From positions 66,793,618-66,857,617 of the forward strand of contig CATQJL010000305.1 in the NCBI GenBank assembly GCA_958299035.1: 64,000 nucleotides of DNA, read 5' to 3'. The number at the start of each line of letters is the position of its first letter. The first letter of the stretch is position 1. Below, piece by piece: positions 1 to 12,295 of the stretch. The stretch is from Cylicocyclus nassatus. Taxonomy: Eukaryota > Nematoda > Chromadorea > Rhabditida > Strongylidae. Below the pieces are notes generated by a model. That model had not been told where the DNA came from. It did not search any database and saw nothing but the letters and a program-made list of their open reading frames with translations. The position numbers and the translations under genes were made by a program.

Positions 1-270
1 GTTAAGTAATCTTTCCGTCATCACTTTTGCTATGCAGAGTGCAGACGAAAAAACTGCATGTTGTGATAAAATGTTTTAGTGCAGATAAAGCTGCTCAATA
101 GGTGAGTGAATTCAGTGTTTCATACGAAGATAACTATACAGAGTGATGGGAGATCCCTATTACCTTCTTCAATTAGGTAAACCATTCATCTTGAGTTAGC
201 GTGTAAGCCGAAATGGGAAAAAATGGAAATGTGAATTACCAGGAGGAAGGCTCTTATAGGTAAACTCGTA

Positions 271-424
271 CCCTTTGGTTCAACTGGATTGGCAGCTGGA
301 AGGCGCTGCTTCGTGACCTAATTAAGGCTAGAGAATGATCAGAGAGCACGCTCGCAAGAGAAACGCAGACTGTCGCGGGTGCGAGCGGTCGCCTTCCAGC
401 CGCTAATATCGTTGAATCAAAGGA
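271..424. mobile_element. Small foldback MITE, TA-flanked
   Basis: The ends CCTTTGGTTCAAC and GTTGAATCAAAGG are inverted copies, and the inner arms (GGCAGCTGGAAGGCG / CGCCTTCCAGCCG) also pair. TA dinucleotides flank both sides, as expected for Tc1/mariner-type insertion. It has no coding capacity. The superfamily call rests only on the TA flanks. Confidence 0.55.
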
Positions 425-651
425 TATGCTGAATGTAAATTAGTTGCTGTCTCTTACTGCAAGAAAGTTCGGTGAATATTTTGGATTGTGTGCGGTACTA
501 GGCTAACGTCTCTCAAAGTATTGGCTGTCCTGTTTCTAAAAGGTTGTTTCTAAAAGGTTCTCCTCGCTATCTCGGCAAAGTGGCTTCTTTATTATTCTAA
601 CATGAAGAAGAGATCTTTTTTGTAACGGGTTTTTGAAGAGCTTCTACTATA
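425..651. other. Non-coding part of receptor segment A
   Basis: No gene seen. Positions 440-535 resemble 56,585-56,685 in the third receptor segment (shared words TGTCTCTTACT, TTCGGTGAATATT, GTCTCTCAAAGT), so this is duplicated spacer or intron DNA rather than unique sequence. Confidence 0.5.
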
Positions 652-1330
652 CAGGGTGTCCCAAAAAAATGTGCCTACTGTTTGATTGTGAATAACTCTA
701 TTGTAATGAAGTGTTTCGAAATGCTTTAGGTACCTTTTTGTAGAGCGAGGTTGAACTTAGATTTACAGTATGGAGCGAATCATCGATCGTTCTTTATCAC
801 CGTAGGATTACGGTAAGAATTTTTAGCATATGGAGCCAATGGGAAATACACCATCTAACAAAATTTTTTTCAAAAAATCGAAAAATCGTGTACTAGGGTT
901 CTCGAACATGCTGATTCCACTACACAACTTTTTGCGAGCGTTTTCAGCTTTTTTGACGGTGTAATTACATTTCGGACAAATGCTGGGAATTGAATTATTG
1001 CGATTTACCGGGGATAACTTAGGAAAGAAGCCTCACAGTAAAATGGGAATTTCAAATTCGAAATCAGCGGCTCTCATTACCGTAGTGTAACAGTTTTTGG
1101 CTTCTTTGGACTTGCTTCGAGGCAGAATATAGCCTCCAAGTGCCTGGAATCCTTGTCGAAGTTCATACCGTAATCCTACAGTAATGAAAAGCGATCGCCG
1201 ATTCGCTCCATAGTGTAAGTCTAAGTTTAACCTCGCTCTACAAAACGGTACTTAAGGCTTCTCGAAACACTCCATTACAAGAGAGTTATTTACAATCAAA
1301 CAGTAGGCACATTTTTTTTGGAACACCCTG
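652..1330. mobile_element. Tc1/mariner-like MITE with CAGGGTGTCCC ends
   Basis: A foldback of about 680 bp. The left end CAGGGTGTCCCAAAAAAATG is matched by the inverted right end, and the arms pair over more than 150 bp each (for example GAGCGAGGTTGAACTTAGA against TCTAAGTTTAACCTCGCTC). TA dinucleotides at 650-651 and 1331-1332 flank it. No transposase frame is present, so it is non-autonomous. ACAGGGTGTCCC ends are common in mariner-type elements. A worn relative lies near 14,541-15,260. Confidence 0.85.
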
Positions 1331-1332
1331 TA

Positions 1333-2266
1333 CATTACTGCAAAGATAAAGATGGAAGAAAGATTAGCATTCAGACTTCAGTCATTTTAAATTAGGCTGT
1401 CAAAAACCTAAAACATTGCAGGAACATCTAAAACATAAGTACACAAATTTTATGACCTACCGACGCAACCGAGACGCCGCAACCGAGAAAGACTTTGTGT
1501 TCTACATTTCTGTGAGATGTTGAGTTTACAACAGAAAACTTCAAACGTGATTAATCTGTCAGTCTTTTCGAATATCACAACCTTTCAAGAAATTCGGATT
1601 CACAGGCTCTTCTTAGCTCACAAAGCTTGTACTGATGATTTCAGACTTTTGCAATGTTTCAGATTTTTGGCGACTTAATTTGGAATGAGAAACTTGGATG
1701 GTCTCGTTTTCCATTTTTTGCAGTGAATGCATAGAGAAGCTCATCAAGTAGCCCTTACAAGGGGAAATCTTCTTCTAGCAAACAGAATCACAACAAGCAA
1801 ATCTACGAGATAGTTGAAAGTTGCAAATTTTCAAGCATAAAACGGCAGAACTTTTGGGATGATGGATGCTTAGATGCTTACGAATTTTGAATGTTTGAGT
1901 CAAGATGTTGAGTCAGGTCAGAAGCAACTTGGTCCCGACTGAACCTCTTCTGAGTGCTAAAAGCGAAGAAATTATTATGCATATATAATTGTTGAATTTT
2001 TACGTATATAATTTCCTGTAATTCCCATCGCTTCATAATGATCACGTAGTGGATGTGCTCAAATATGCTTCTCTGATAAAGCTTATACTTCCAAGTTTTA
2101 TGATAAGCAAATGACTTACCTCACAAGCACAAGCGATTATGTAACAAACTGAGACCTAATGATCTCTTGTAATCCTGCATAGTCGATACGGAATGACTCT
2201 TTCCTTTATCAGAAATGTTCACTGTTTTTTCCAAAATGTAGTTCTCATTTATAATGTAACTCATAT
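1333..2266. other. Non-coding receptor-segment DNA
   Basis: No gene seen. The stretch 1,890-2,160 matches 14,080-14,340 and, split by an RTE insertion, 56,690-56,870 plus 60,850-60,895. Shared words include AAGATGTTGAGTCAGGT, GTGCTCAAATATGCTTCT and GCGATTATGTAACA. It is probably an intron of the receptor genes. Confidence 0.5.
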
Positions 2267-2440
2267 TAGTGTCGTACTCCCCCCTCCCCCCAAAGACTTT
2301 TCAAAGCCAAAGAATTTCTGGTTTCTCTATTTGCATATTTACAAGTATTTTCATTTGCATATTTTAATGACTCGTGTAGGTAACGTTCATTTTTCGCGGC
2401 CCATTCGCGTGGGGGGGAGACTTCCCTCGGTACGCCACTG
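2267..2440. mobile_element. Short copy of the CAGTGGCGTACC hAT-like family
   Basis: The right end GGTACGCCACTG is clear and the left end TAGTGTCGTACTCC is a decayed form of it. C-rich and G-rich runs sit just inside the ends, as in the copies at 17,082, 26,043 and 63,694. The flanking 8-mers are only partly alike (5 of 8), so the target duplication is not secure. Confidence 0.55.
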
Positions 2441-2657
2441 CCTTATACAAACATCTCTTACTTTGAAAGTTTCGAGACTTGGAAAAAACTGAAAATTGGT
2501 GCTTGTGAAAAAGCCATGATGGGCTACGCTTTTTTAGGCTTGTGCCATATCCCATAATTTGAAACGGAGGTACAGTGATAAATGTTGGAAGAGCGGCATC
2601 CTCTGGCACACCACCAATACCTTGTTTGTTTGGTGATGGATATCACTTATAAGCAAA

Positions 2658-3103
2658 GCTACTTAACTTAGCTCGGCCTTTTGGTAAAACGCATATACAT
2701 TCTGAATCAGCTTCAAACGCTGATTCCAATTTTGCTATTCCTAGCTGCCACGCTCTATTCCGAAGTGAGTTATGGGCTTTTTCCTGCGCAAAATTGGCAT
2801 ACTACTGACATGAGAAGACTGCCTGTAGATAAAAATCTGCAAGAAAAAGATGCTGAAGTATCGAAATAGTACGAATCCAATCTTTCTTACCAAAAAAAAA
2901 CCTAACGCATGTGTATCAGCACTCAAATGATGATGACGTGATGCCGTTGAGTCGATGAGCATGCCAATTTTGCGCCGGAAAAAGCCCATAACTCGCTTCG
3001 GAATGGTGCGTGGTAGCTAGGGATAGCATATTTGGAATCAGCGTTTGAAGTTGATTCAGACTGTATATGTCCCTTGCCAAAAAGCCGAGCTAAGTTAGGT
3101 AGC
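2658..3103. mobile_element. Foldback element with GCTACCTAACTTAGCTCGG ends, solo copy
   Basis: The inverted ends GCTACTTAACTTAGCTCGGC and GCCGAGCTAAGTTAGGTAGC enclose about 400 bp whose halves also pair (AATCAGCTTCAAACGCTGATT-like words on both sides). It has no coding capacity. A second copy at 24,864-25,629 is longer because another MITE sits inside it; this copy shows the unoccupied site near 2,920. Confidence 0.8.
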
Positions 3104-3636
3104 ATCCTTTGTTAGATTTTCATGCCTATAATAGTGAAGTACGTTGCTAGGAATTACAGAAGATTGCAAAGACCAACCGATTTCAGCTTGCCCAGATCGC
3201 AACATTCTCCTCTGCGGCTGTTGTTCAAGCATTGGGCTAACATTCCTTAACTTCACCGTTCCAAATATTTTTGCTTCAAGTGCTAACTTTTATATGCGTA
3301 GTTGAAGAGAAATTGTGGTGTGATATCGCTTCAATGATTTGGACTTTGCAAATCGACATGCTTGTTGGCCAGGGTTCGCCGAGTGCAAGGTTCGCATCGG
3401 ACACAGTTCACAATCGCGTTTCGAAGGCGCTCGACTTATTGATGTTTGAAGAGGCAGATTTTGCAGCATTCCAGAACAAGAGGAGAAACACAAATACGCT
3501 TTTGCCACTTTTTTGATCGATTTCAAACATCACACAGCGACATAGAGCCTTGTACTTATGCGCAACTTTTAGCAATTTATTAGTAAAAGAAGCTCTTCGA
3601 TATTACAAAAGCTCCGTGTTTACATAAATATTGAAG

Positions 3637-3926
3637 TTCTTCACTACTTCACTAATCTATGTGACAACGTGGATTATCTGGCAGTCACTGGCATACATGC
3701 CTCCATCGACATGGGTGTTTTTTGCAATGGTCACTCCTATCGGTCATGCAGTAAGGACCGCTTTCTTAGATTTCTGATGCATATTTATGATTTTTCTCAG
3801 ATCAACCCGACTATTTACCTCATCTTCAACAAGAATTTGAAGCGAAGATTGTCTGATATGATATGGGGCAGGCGGGTTGACGTTACACTCGTGACTATCA
3901 CCGGGACGATGAAAGCGAAATACTGA
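3637..3926 (+). pseudogene. Chemoreceptor A: last two exons of a nematode 7TM receptor (edge-truncated)
   Basis: Two exons, 3637-3750 (38 codons) and 3801-3926 (42 codons including the stop), join in phase 0 across a 50-nt GT-AG intron ending TTTTTCTCAG. They encode TM6-TM7 and the cytoplasmic tail. TM7 carries NPTIYLIFNKNLKRRL, with the NPxxY-type motif of rhodopsin-like receptors and a basic helix-8 start. The paralogous exons at 17,930-18,219 have the same lengths and phases. Upstream exons for TM1-5 should lie left of position 1. Nematode chemosensory receptors (Srx/Srt-like is my tentative class) act in the sensory cilia of amphid neurons. No lesion is visible in these 80 codons; it is listed as pseudogene/partial only because the gene is incomplete here. 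The acceptor ATTGAAG before 3637 is weak. Confidence 0.7.
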
Positions 3927-5074
3927 GCAAAGGTTTTGTTCGTAACGAATTTTGCCATTGATTATTGAATACGACATTCAGATCTGCAAAAAAGCATCAG
4001 CTCCAAATTAGTTATACACTTTCTAGAAGGTCTTGGAGTGACAAATGCGTTGACGGAACTTCAACTCGGATGTCTGATTAACCGGACTCGCCTAATATCT
4101 CCTCAATTCAATCTGCAAACGATAGTACGGTGGCTTTTGCACCAAAACTTTCCCATTCTTTCAAAATAACGCCATCTTGATAATACGATGTTTCTTTCTC
4201 TGTTGTTTGTTTCGCTGTTCTCTGTCACAATCAAGAACCTTTTCATTTCAAGAACTAACACTAGTGTAGCACTTCACGAAACAAGATACTGAAGAGCAAC
4301 CACAGACAGAAGTTGTCAACAGCGTCATCAATGTTGAGTATCAGATTCGCGCACGCAATTTTTGTAAAGAAAACGTTGTGTCCTACATTACCAACTCGAG
4401 TTCTGTTACAATCTGAATAGTCATTACAATTACGTTCCTTAGTTATGCAGCGATGATTTGTTGAAGATCAACATTTGTGAATAAATAATTTATCTAAGGA
4501 AGAGCATCGTGGAGCATACTGTTACTGTGTATGATATTACTTTCATGTCAGGTTTATTGCAGTAGTGCAGTAACACAGATATTGATCACGACCAATGATG
4601 CACGGGTAGATGATGAATGTCATGAATCGATAATTAATCACTTCTTCTAGGTGCCCTTTATCAGAAGAGCGAGTAAAAGATGGAAACCCCAAGGCAAGCA
4701 AAAGATGTGGATATGCAATCAGGTAATCATTCAACAATCTTTTATACACAGCTTTCAACCAAACTATCCCCTTAGTCAACATTAATATCAAGTTTTTGCG
4801 ATGGAAACTGTCTAAGTCTGTAATATGAGGTTAGAGGACAGGAAGTAGTGCGTGATAACGCATTCAATCATTTTATGCTTTGATGAGGAATGCAATATAG
4901 TTTTAACTAGTCTCTTAAAAAAAATTGCTTTTCTTACACTCTCACTACCCCTTTCATTATATAATTTTTCGTAAATTTCAATACCTTTCTTTTGACCAGT
5001 CGCGAAGGCACACAGCAAATCTGTTGGATACACATTGCCTACGTTCTGATTAATGTGCTTAAAGAATATTCGAT
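3927..5074. other. 3' flank of receptor A, duplicated spacer
   Basis: No gene seen. 4,430-4,540 matches 18,390-18,465 plus 19,425-19,475, i.e. the flank of receptor B with a TTAA element removed. 4,620-4,760 matches 20,645-20,775. The paralogy shows that segments A and B were copied together with more than 800 bp of 3' flank. Confidence 0.6.
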
Positions 5075-5892
5075 GACGACAGCCCCGTTTCGTGCATTTA
5101 CACCACCGCGGGCGTGCTTTTTTGAAGCCTTTCCAGCTTCACAGTACGCTACAGCGCGCAGGGAATCGCAGCTCGCAGCATCCCTGTCCTTTGACCTCTT
5201 CCGCATTTCTCATCTTTTTTTCCTTTTTAATCTTCAGTTCAGGCACTTGCTCATCAGTAGCTCGTTTTACTCTTCTTTGAGTTGTCTCGGTCGAGCATAC
5301 TACAAGCTCTACTTTGATCAATACTGAAAGAGCAGGAAGAATGTTTTGGTGTACAGTTATTGAATTCATGCCCCTTTTTACATACCATACAAACATTTTC
5401 AGCGTAAACTATCGTCCCTGCATAGTTAGGGGAAAGATAGGGGGAAGAATGTGCTTTCTTCATGAGCAGTGATGGCTATCATGCCTTCTCCTCAAATGAG
5501 ACCGCTGAATGTATCCTTGATGTAGAAGTGCTGAAACAGCCACTCCAGCAGTCTCTCTTGAGAAAAAAAGGCAAATTATTATGAAACACTGAAGAAAACA
5601 TTGCTCTCCAAATGATAGCCACGATATCCGCCACTTCAACATTAAAGAAAACTCATTATTCCTTCCGATTCTTTCCGGAGCAATGGTTTTGCGTGTATGA
5701 GAATGTGTGACTGCCTACAATGAAAATTAGGGAGAAAAAACGACGTGAAATACTCAAACAACAAAAAGAAGTTAAAGGACGGGCATGCTGTGAGCTGCGA
5801 ATATCCCGCGAGCTGCAGCCTACTGTAAAGCCGGAAAGGCTTCAAAAAGGCACGCCCGCGATGGTGTAAATGCACGAAACGGGGCTGTCGTC
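5075..5892. mobile_element. Foldback element with GACGACAGCCCCGTTTCG ends
   Basis: The arms GACGACAGCCCCGTTTCGTG and its inverse (5,873-5,892) pair over at least 100 bp, including words such as GCATTTACACCA and GGCGTGC. The interior is AT-rich and non-coding. No clear target duplication is visible, so the superfamily is open. Confidence 0.7.
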
Positions 5893-7424
5893 GACGGATA
5901 TCCTTCTTATCTATCTTCTTGCTTGAAATCATTATGTCTCAACATATTGAACTTGGATGTACGCAGGTTGTTCTAATTTCTCCAATCTGGTGAAATGGCA
6001 TCAGAGTTTTTTTGAAGTTGGGTTTACTAACGATAAGAGTTAGAGTTGTGCTTGTTAATATGTGGTCATATTTCGGGGATTACCCCGAAGCCCTTGGGAA
6101 CAATACTGGTTCTCTTTTGCTTTCTTCTCAGAATTGAAGTCCACAAAGTGCCACCTATTTTAAGCCCTGGCAAAGCAGACTTCAATATTGCTAATAACAA
6201 AAGCATCTCAAAAATCCGGCATTTGCTGTATTTTTTTGATGCAAAGATAATTCTGAATATGTTGAATGCTATAGTTAGTACCTCATTACGGAGAACAAAG
6301 CTGTCCAGATGTTGTCTCCCTCATCAAAATCATGCAGACAACACTTCCTGCTGTGTCTACTCTTGCGCAGGAAACGGTTGCGACGCTCAGTTGTGCTTTT
6401 GATGTCCATATGTATTAGGCTCTTAAGTTGTGCCTTCTTTAGTTGTCTTATGTTCAACAAAGCTCATTCGTAAATCTTGCACTTATTGCTAATGAACTCC
6501 CATTTGATACATCTTTTCTTACTCTTTTCCAATGCTTACTATATCTTATTGGATGCCAAAATGCGGTCATCTTTGAAAAATGTTCTATGAAGGGAATCTC
6601 CGCGGTGTCCTTCAAATTACCTATATCTTATCGGGATATTGCAGTGATCTGACGTATGCGCAATTTTACTTCAACCCAGAAACTCGCTTACTTCCGAAAT
6701 GCCTTTAGATAAGAATCCTCCTGGCTATTTTGAAAGCGGCAATAATTACGCATAACGACAATTGATGTATTCAATGATGTATATGTTAGCGCAAAGCAAG
6801 AGTAAACGGAGACTATAAGCCTATCAACTTTTTTCATACACAACAAAAATTAGATATCAGAAAGTCGACAAAATTGGTGCACGATACACGTGCATTGCAC
6901 GCAAACTTTGAGTTCCACATATGTATAGGGTGGATAAACAATAATCCTGCTTGCTTTCAACGCTTTGTAGAAGTGTTACATACAAATTCTTTATGATTGT
7001 GTTGTACCACTGGAAAGAATATTATCCGAGGACGATGTAGTGCGGACAATGAAGTAGGCAGTTTTTTCGTTAGATTTCGAAAAATCATCTCCAAAAGACG
7101 CTAAGTTGGGGAAATGCATGAATGACGCTTACATAAGCTTTGATATTTCCAAGCATTTGGATGTCATAAACAGCCAAGTTATATAGCACAAAGCGCTCGT
7201 CTGTGTACTCACTCAGCTTAATACAAGACTCACAACTAGTGATTCATAAAATTGCTAGCTGTATTAATTACAGTGGTAGTAGAGGCTTATAACTACCTCC
7301 TAACAAAAAAGGATTTGGCTAGACAACAGCTCTTTGAGATGTTATAATGCTTGTTGCATGTTTATATATTTGTTAGCCAAAAGTAAAAGCTGCATAAAAT
7401 GCCCTGACCGGCTCCATTCGACCT
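5893..7424. other. AT-rich non-coding stretch
   Basis: I see no exon series with matching splice phases and no strong repeat here. Open frames on both strands are short and overlap. Confidence 0.4.
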
Positions 7425-8170
7425 CAGGGGGAATGGCATAAGGTAGTCCCAGAAGTTCGTTCTCCCATTTGCAAAAGTCATAGCTTCTGATGTTCTTAAC
7501 CGATATGATTGCTTTTATTTTTGTCTGGAAAAGCAAATTGTGCTGTTTATAATAACATTTCAGCGGCAATGATCATACATTGCATAGACAGATTCGGTAA
7601 AAGAAAATTACTCAAATTTTGAATTTTCTATGTAGGTTCGTAAAAAATATGAAAGATTAAAAGTTGCAGGATTCGGTATCAAACGTTTTGTTACTTGCTC
7701 TTTCTAAATGAACAAAGTTTCTGCTGTTCGAAACTCGCTACCAGAAGTTATGACTTTTAAAATATGCTAGGAATTCAAATCCACTGCTTTGTACTACTCG
7801 CTCAATTTTATAAATTCTGATAAAGACATTCAACCGCACAAATCTTTTTTACAGTTAGAAGAGCAGGTAACAAAATTCATAGTACTTACTGCTCCTATTT
7901 CTTGTGCAAGTCTCAGATTTTTTATGATTCTTTACAGAAAATTCAAAATTTCACTAATCTTCTTCTAGCTCCGATCGAAGCAATGCTCTTTATTACGTAC
8001 CTCAGCTTATTAGTAAGCCGAAGTACCAAAAAAGGGCATGATTTACACTTCCAAACAAAAATAAAAACGATCAAATCGGTTGGGATAATCAGAAGTTATG
8101 AATTTTTGAAAATGGTACGAACGAGCTTTTGGGGCAACCTTATATTAACCGCTAATACAATTCTCGTCCC
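7425..8170. repeat. Old inverted repeat
   Basis: About 120 bp around 7,430-7,555 is recognisably the inverse of 8,035-8,150 (for example CTTCTGATGTTCTTAACCGA against TCGGTTGGGATAATCAGAAG-like sequence, and TTTTATTTTTGTCTGGAA against TTCCAAACAAAAATAAAA). The arms are diverged, so this is a decayed foldback element. The ends are not defined. Confidence 0.45.
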
Positions 8171-9348
8171 AAAACTCGAATCCTCCCTCAGAGACCACAT
8201 AGCGAAGAGTTGGAAATAGCGTCTCATGCCTTCTGGACAGTGTACGCCATATCTGGAATTGCAGCTGCAACCAGGTACAATTCCCTCCAGAACGAACCTC
8301 GTGTATGCAATGTTTAATCCCCTCCTCACCTTTCCCAATATCCTACTGTGAAAAAAAGAACTGGAGCTAGCTCAACGGGATAGTCTTTTTTGATTTCTTG
8401 CTCTATCTTTCCTACTTCGGTAGGCACAGGAGGATTACAGCATCGCAAGAAAGTTCAGCTTTATTGCTCTAAATATAGGATGCATCACCCACCACCGGTC
8501 GTCAGAACCCACGGGATGAGGTTTCGCTCGCGCGGAGCCGACAGCGAGAATGGCACCCAGCACGAAAGCGTCTAATGGCCAGAGTTGTTTCTTGTTCATC
8601 TTCTAGAGAGAACTTCTTCACGTGACTCGCAAACCTTCATTTTTGGTTTGAATGCATACGGGAGTAGTTAACCTGTTTCCCACATTTGAGACAATGTAAT
8701 CAGCTGGCTCGAAAAGGCACTGCACACAACATTTGGCAATCTCGTACGTTTTTACTCCATGAACAAATATTTATTTACCACCATGTGAGTAAGAGTATGG
8801 TTGAGTCAACTGAACCTGTACGAAGCGTTCTTGTCTCCTAGTCCCAAAACTGGTTGTAATCAACTTCTACGCTCGGGGAAAGGAGAACTTTTACCTTTGC
8901 TCGACAAGTCTCAATACATAGTCTCCATTAAAACGGTGTGTCCTCTTAAGATAAGGGAGAAGAAAACAAAGTTCAAAGAGGGAAAAAACAGGCACAGGAT
9001 GCGGTCAGTCTGAGCAGAGCGCCAGCTTCTGCGCTCCAGTTCCTTTTCCGCTGCATGCCACGCGCGTGCAGCATCATCTCATAGATTTCTGCAACCGATC
9101 GTGGGTGATACAGCCTATACTACACCTTATCAGTCTGCTAGTGCCGTACAAAAATATTCGTTGTTGAAACTTTTTGTGACATGAGATTTGCGCATTGATG
9201 GAAGGAAGGTGGTAGAAGGGTTGGCTTTGGCTCTTCTCCTTTAGCGTTCATAGTCACATAAAGTCTCCTACCATGTGAGAGCTTCTTTGGGATTTTCGAG
9301 CTAGAGCTTGAGAAAGAAATGAAATGTCTTAATTTGTAAAGTGCCCAC
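8171..9348. other. Flank of receptor B
   Basis: No gene recognised. 9,120-9,270 matches 39,905-40,030 (shared words GTACAAAAA and GCATTGATGGAAG), which marks the 5' flank common to receptor segments B and C. Confidence 0.45.
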
Positions 9349-10499
9349 ATGGAGCAACAAACTACGGATGTCATCATCGCCAGCGCCTGGTTCACACTCT
9401 CGCTATATTGCATTTTAGCAAATCTCTTGCTTTTTGCGTTGATCAGCAGTAGCGTTGAGATGCGCAACTACACCAGGTTCACTACTTTTTTATACATCAA
9501 TCATTCATTGATCATTTTGGCTTTCAGCTATTGGATCATCATTTCATCCTCAATTTGTGAGATCAGCATGTCGCTGCACAATATGTGCTTTATGATTCCT
9601 GCTACCCTACTACACGACACATACTCCAGAAGTGACTCGACCTACAGTATCATGATGACAGCACTTTCTGGGTGCATTTATTATATCGAAGTAGTTCATA
9701 TTGCTCTGATGGCAATCAACAGGTGTGGAGTACGTGTACTGGCTCTTAATATACAACAAACTTCAGACTGCTCTCTACTCATTACCCATTGTTTTACGCC
9801 AAGCTTTTCACTGGTGCGAACACCGTTTTTCTACTGTTTCTTTGTTATCTTGTTGGATTTGTTGTTTCTATTCCTATGCTTACATCATGCTGCCACATGT
9901 TATGGGATTCTTATAATTACACATCAATCCCAGAGAACCCGCAAACCTGGTGAGATCATGCTTTGCAAGGTGGTGGCATTTGAGTTGGGTCAATGTATGG
10001 CTCAAGCAACCGTTACCTTGAGCTTTGGACGATCATCCGCAAAAGCGGTATCGAAACCTTGTGCTGTAATTCGCTTCTTACTTTGCACCTCAGTAATAAA
10101 AAAGGTGTCCTCGGAGAAAGGTATACTTGCTGTAAAATATTAGAGTATCTCGCTCCGGTCAACCCCACTAATATGACATAATGGAACTCGCCAACTTTTC
10201 CCACTTACATGATTTCCATATTCGTGCTAAGCTTTAATGTGCAAATTTCGTTCAGACCGTATTTTCGTAAGCAGCATAACAATGCACCTATCCAGCTCCA
10301 GCTCAGAAATTCTAATGAAACAGATAGTGTGGGTCCTCCGATGTTGCCTCAGGGTCCAGTAATTGCTCATAGTGTTCACTTAAAGGATAAAAGGATAAAG
10401 GATTCGGCATCTTCAATACCGTCTGCGAGCATGCGCCGAATGCACACTACTTCATAGTCGCCTATTACAGTGACTTGCGGGGGGCCAGCCGTTTACCAA

Positions 10500-10643
10500 G
10501 TCAGTGCCTTTATCCTAACAGATTACTCTGGTACAATTTACCGTCCCCGAAGGGTAAAGGGCTTGGTTTGCCTAGGGACGGGAATCGAACCTGTGTCCGA
10601 TCTGGTCATAGCGGCGCCTCATACCACTACGCCACTCGTCCCC
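10500..10643 (-). mobile_element. tRNA-derived SINE, copy 1
   Basis: On the minus strand the head GGGGACGAGTGGCGTAGTGG holds an A box and is followed by a perfect B box, GGTTCGATTCC. After the tRNA-like head come GGTAAATTGTACCAGAGTAA and AGGATAAAGGCACT, both shared with the copy at 29,980. A real tRNA gene would not share this tail. This copy has an extra segment of about 27 bp between head and tail. It lies in intron 1 of receptor B. Confidence 0.75.
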
Positions 10644-10836
10644 TAACGTGTTCACTTACTCTCCTCAAAACATGTCCCAGCTTAGCTTATATTTGCTAGT
10701 AAGGTTTTTTGCATATCGATTGGATGGCCCATGATAAAGTGTATGTGTGCAAATTTCAGCACGAGCAGTGGAATTCTACTTTAAAAATACGTACGTACAC
10801 GCTTAGACAGACTGACATATAGACAAACATGAATTA

Positions 10837-11695
10837 TTAGGTTGGCTCGAAAGTTCTGGGACATTTTCGAACTAAATCTGCTATTTCATGAAACCTAACG
10901 CATATACATCAGATTGAGGTACCATTCGGTAGAGCAAAGCAAGCTCTACAAGATGGCATGCGAAAGTTCGCACCAGCGTCAATCTACCATAAGTTTGCAC
11001 CCGAAATCTGAGTTGTACTGAAGTTCAAAAAATCGCGAAAAATTCATATCTTTGTTCAAACAAATCCTACGAATCTCCAACTTGCTCATAAAAATTGCAC
11101 ACCACATCAAAGACTCATATGCACCGTTCCTCTATTTTTTCCTCATCTAGAAATCGACAAAACGAAAATTTTCGTACTTCTATAGAAACGAAACTGTGCT
11201 GATTCCACCCATGCAATTGAATAGTACAAGCCCTTAGAAGTATAACCGTAAATTTTCAGCTTTCCGTAAGCCCTAGTTGTCGAAAAAAATTGATTTTAAC
11301 ATGAAACGCCCGAGTGAAGATGGGTGGAATCAGCACAGTTTCGTTTCTATAGAAGTACGAAAATTTTCGTTTTCTCGATTTCTAGATGAGGAAAAAATAG
11401 TGGAACGGTGCATATGAGTCTCTGATGTGGTGTGCAATTTTTATGAGCAAGTTGGAGATTCGTAGGATTTGTTTGAACAAAGATATGAATTTTTCGCGAT
11501 TTTTTGAACTTCAGTACAACTCAGATTTCGGGTGCAAACTTATGGTAGATTGACGCTGGTGCGAACTTTCGCATGCCATATTGTAGAGCTTGCTTTGCTC
11601 TATCGAATGGTACCTCAATCTGATGTATATGCGTTAGGTTTCATGAAATAGCAGATCTAGTTCGAAAATGTCCCAGAACTTTCGAGCCAACCTAA
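10837..11695. mobile_element. Mariner-like MITE with TTAGGTTGGCTCG ends
   Basis: A near-perfect foldback with arms of about 400 bp and ends TTAGGTTGGCTCGAAAGTTC and its inverse. TA flanks sit at 10835-10836 and 11696-11697. TTAGGTTGGC ends are typical of mariner elements. The few arm mismatches suggest recent insertion. It shares the internal word AGAGCAAAGCAAGCTCTACA with the copies at 55,341 and 62,535, although its tip differs from theirs. It lies inside intron 1 of receptor B. Confidence 0.9.
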
Positions 11696-12019
11696 TACAT
11701 AGCAAATGTATAGACTCTGCAACTCATTTGTGATTGCTCTAGTCATGCGAATTTCAGAAAGGTTGATACAACGTTTTCTAGGCCTTGAGACTTGAATACT
11801 AAGATTTAAATTTCTTCAAACTTTAGTATTTCAGTCTTCGTCTTTCAATGTTCTTGCTTGGTAGGTTATTCGCCACGCCGGAGGAGGGCTGCGCTTCTTT
11901 CACCGTGATTATTGATTTAGATCTCGTTGACACGTCTCATTATCCTACTGTAAATTATGCCTTTGGTACACTAAGCCCCTTGTGCATGAAAGCCGTAAGG
12001 GGAGCGACCGCCTTGTAAC

Positions 12020-12295
12020 TTAAGAGTCGCAAGCGTTTTGCGCACAATTCGTAATGAGCACACGGGCCTTAGCCAGCATTTGGAATAGCCCTTCACTCAA
12101 AGTTTGCGACGTTTCTGTATTTTCGTCCCATGGCCATGAACCTACCCAGTCTCCACAAAGCTGGTCTCTGACAAAGAACATAGAGGCATTGACTTTGCAA
12201 AATGGAAATCTGTTGGATTGCAGTGCTTTCAGTACAGCAAGTACAGCCCAAACCTCACCTGCAAGTTCATGGGCTAAATCGCCATTGGGGCCCAC
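12020..12295 (-). CDS. Unrecognised open frame inside receptor B intron
   Basis: A 91-codon minus-strand frame that starts with ATG and is preceded by a good acceptor-like CTTTAG. It contains FCKVNASMFFVRDQLCGDWV and other well-mixed residues, and it does not look like a repeat translation. I do not recognise the family. It may be a fragment of a transposon gene or chance; nothing near it on the minus strand extends it. Confidence 0.2.
   Translation of the reverse strand: MGPNGDLAHELAGEVWAVLAVLKALQSNRFPFCKVNASMFFVRDQLCGDWVGSWPWDENTETSQTLSEGLFQMLAKARVLITNCAQNACDS

Noticed and set aside
1..270. Possible upstream exons of receptor A
   Set aside because: I looked for the SKEMRLLAQ-type loop exon and TM5 exon and did not see them; by comparison with segment C they should lie outside the window.
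10574..10643. Working tRNA gene on the minus strand
   Set aside because: A and B boxes are good, but the anticodon arm is not convincing and the same tail follows a second copy at 29,980, so it is a SINE head.
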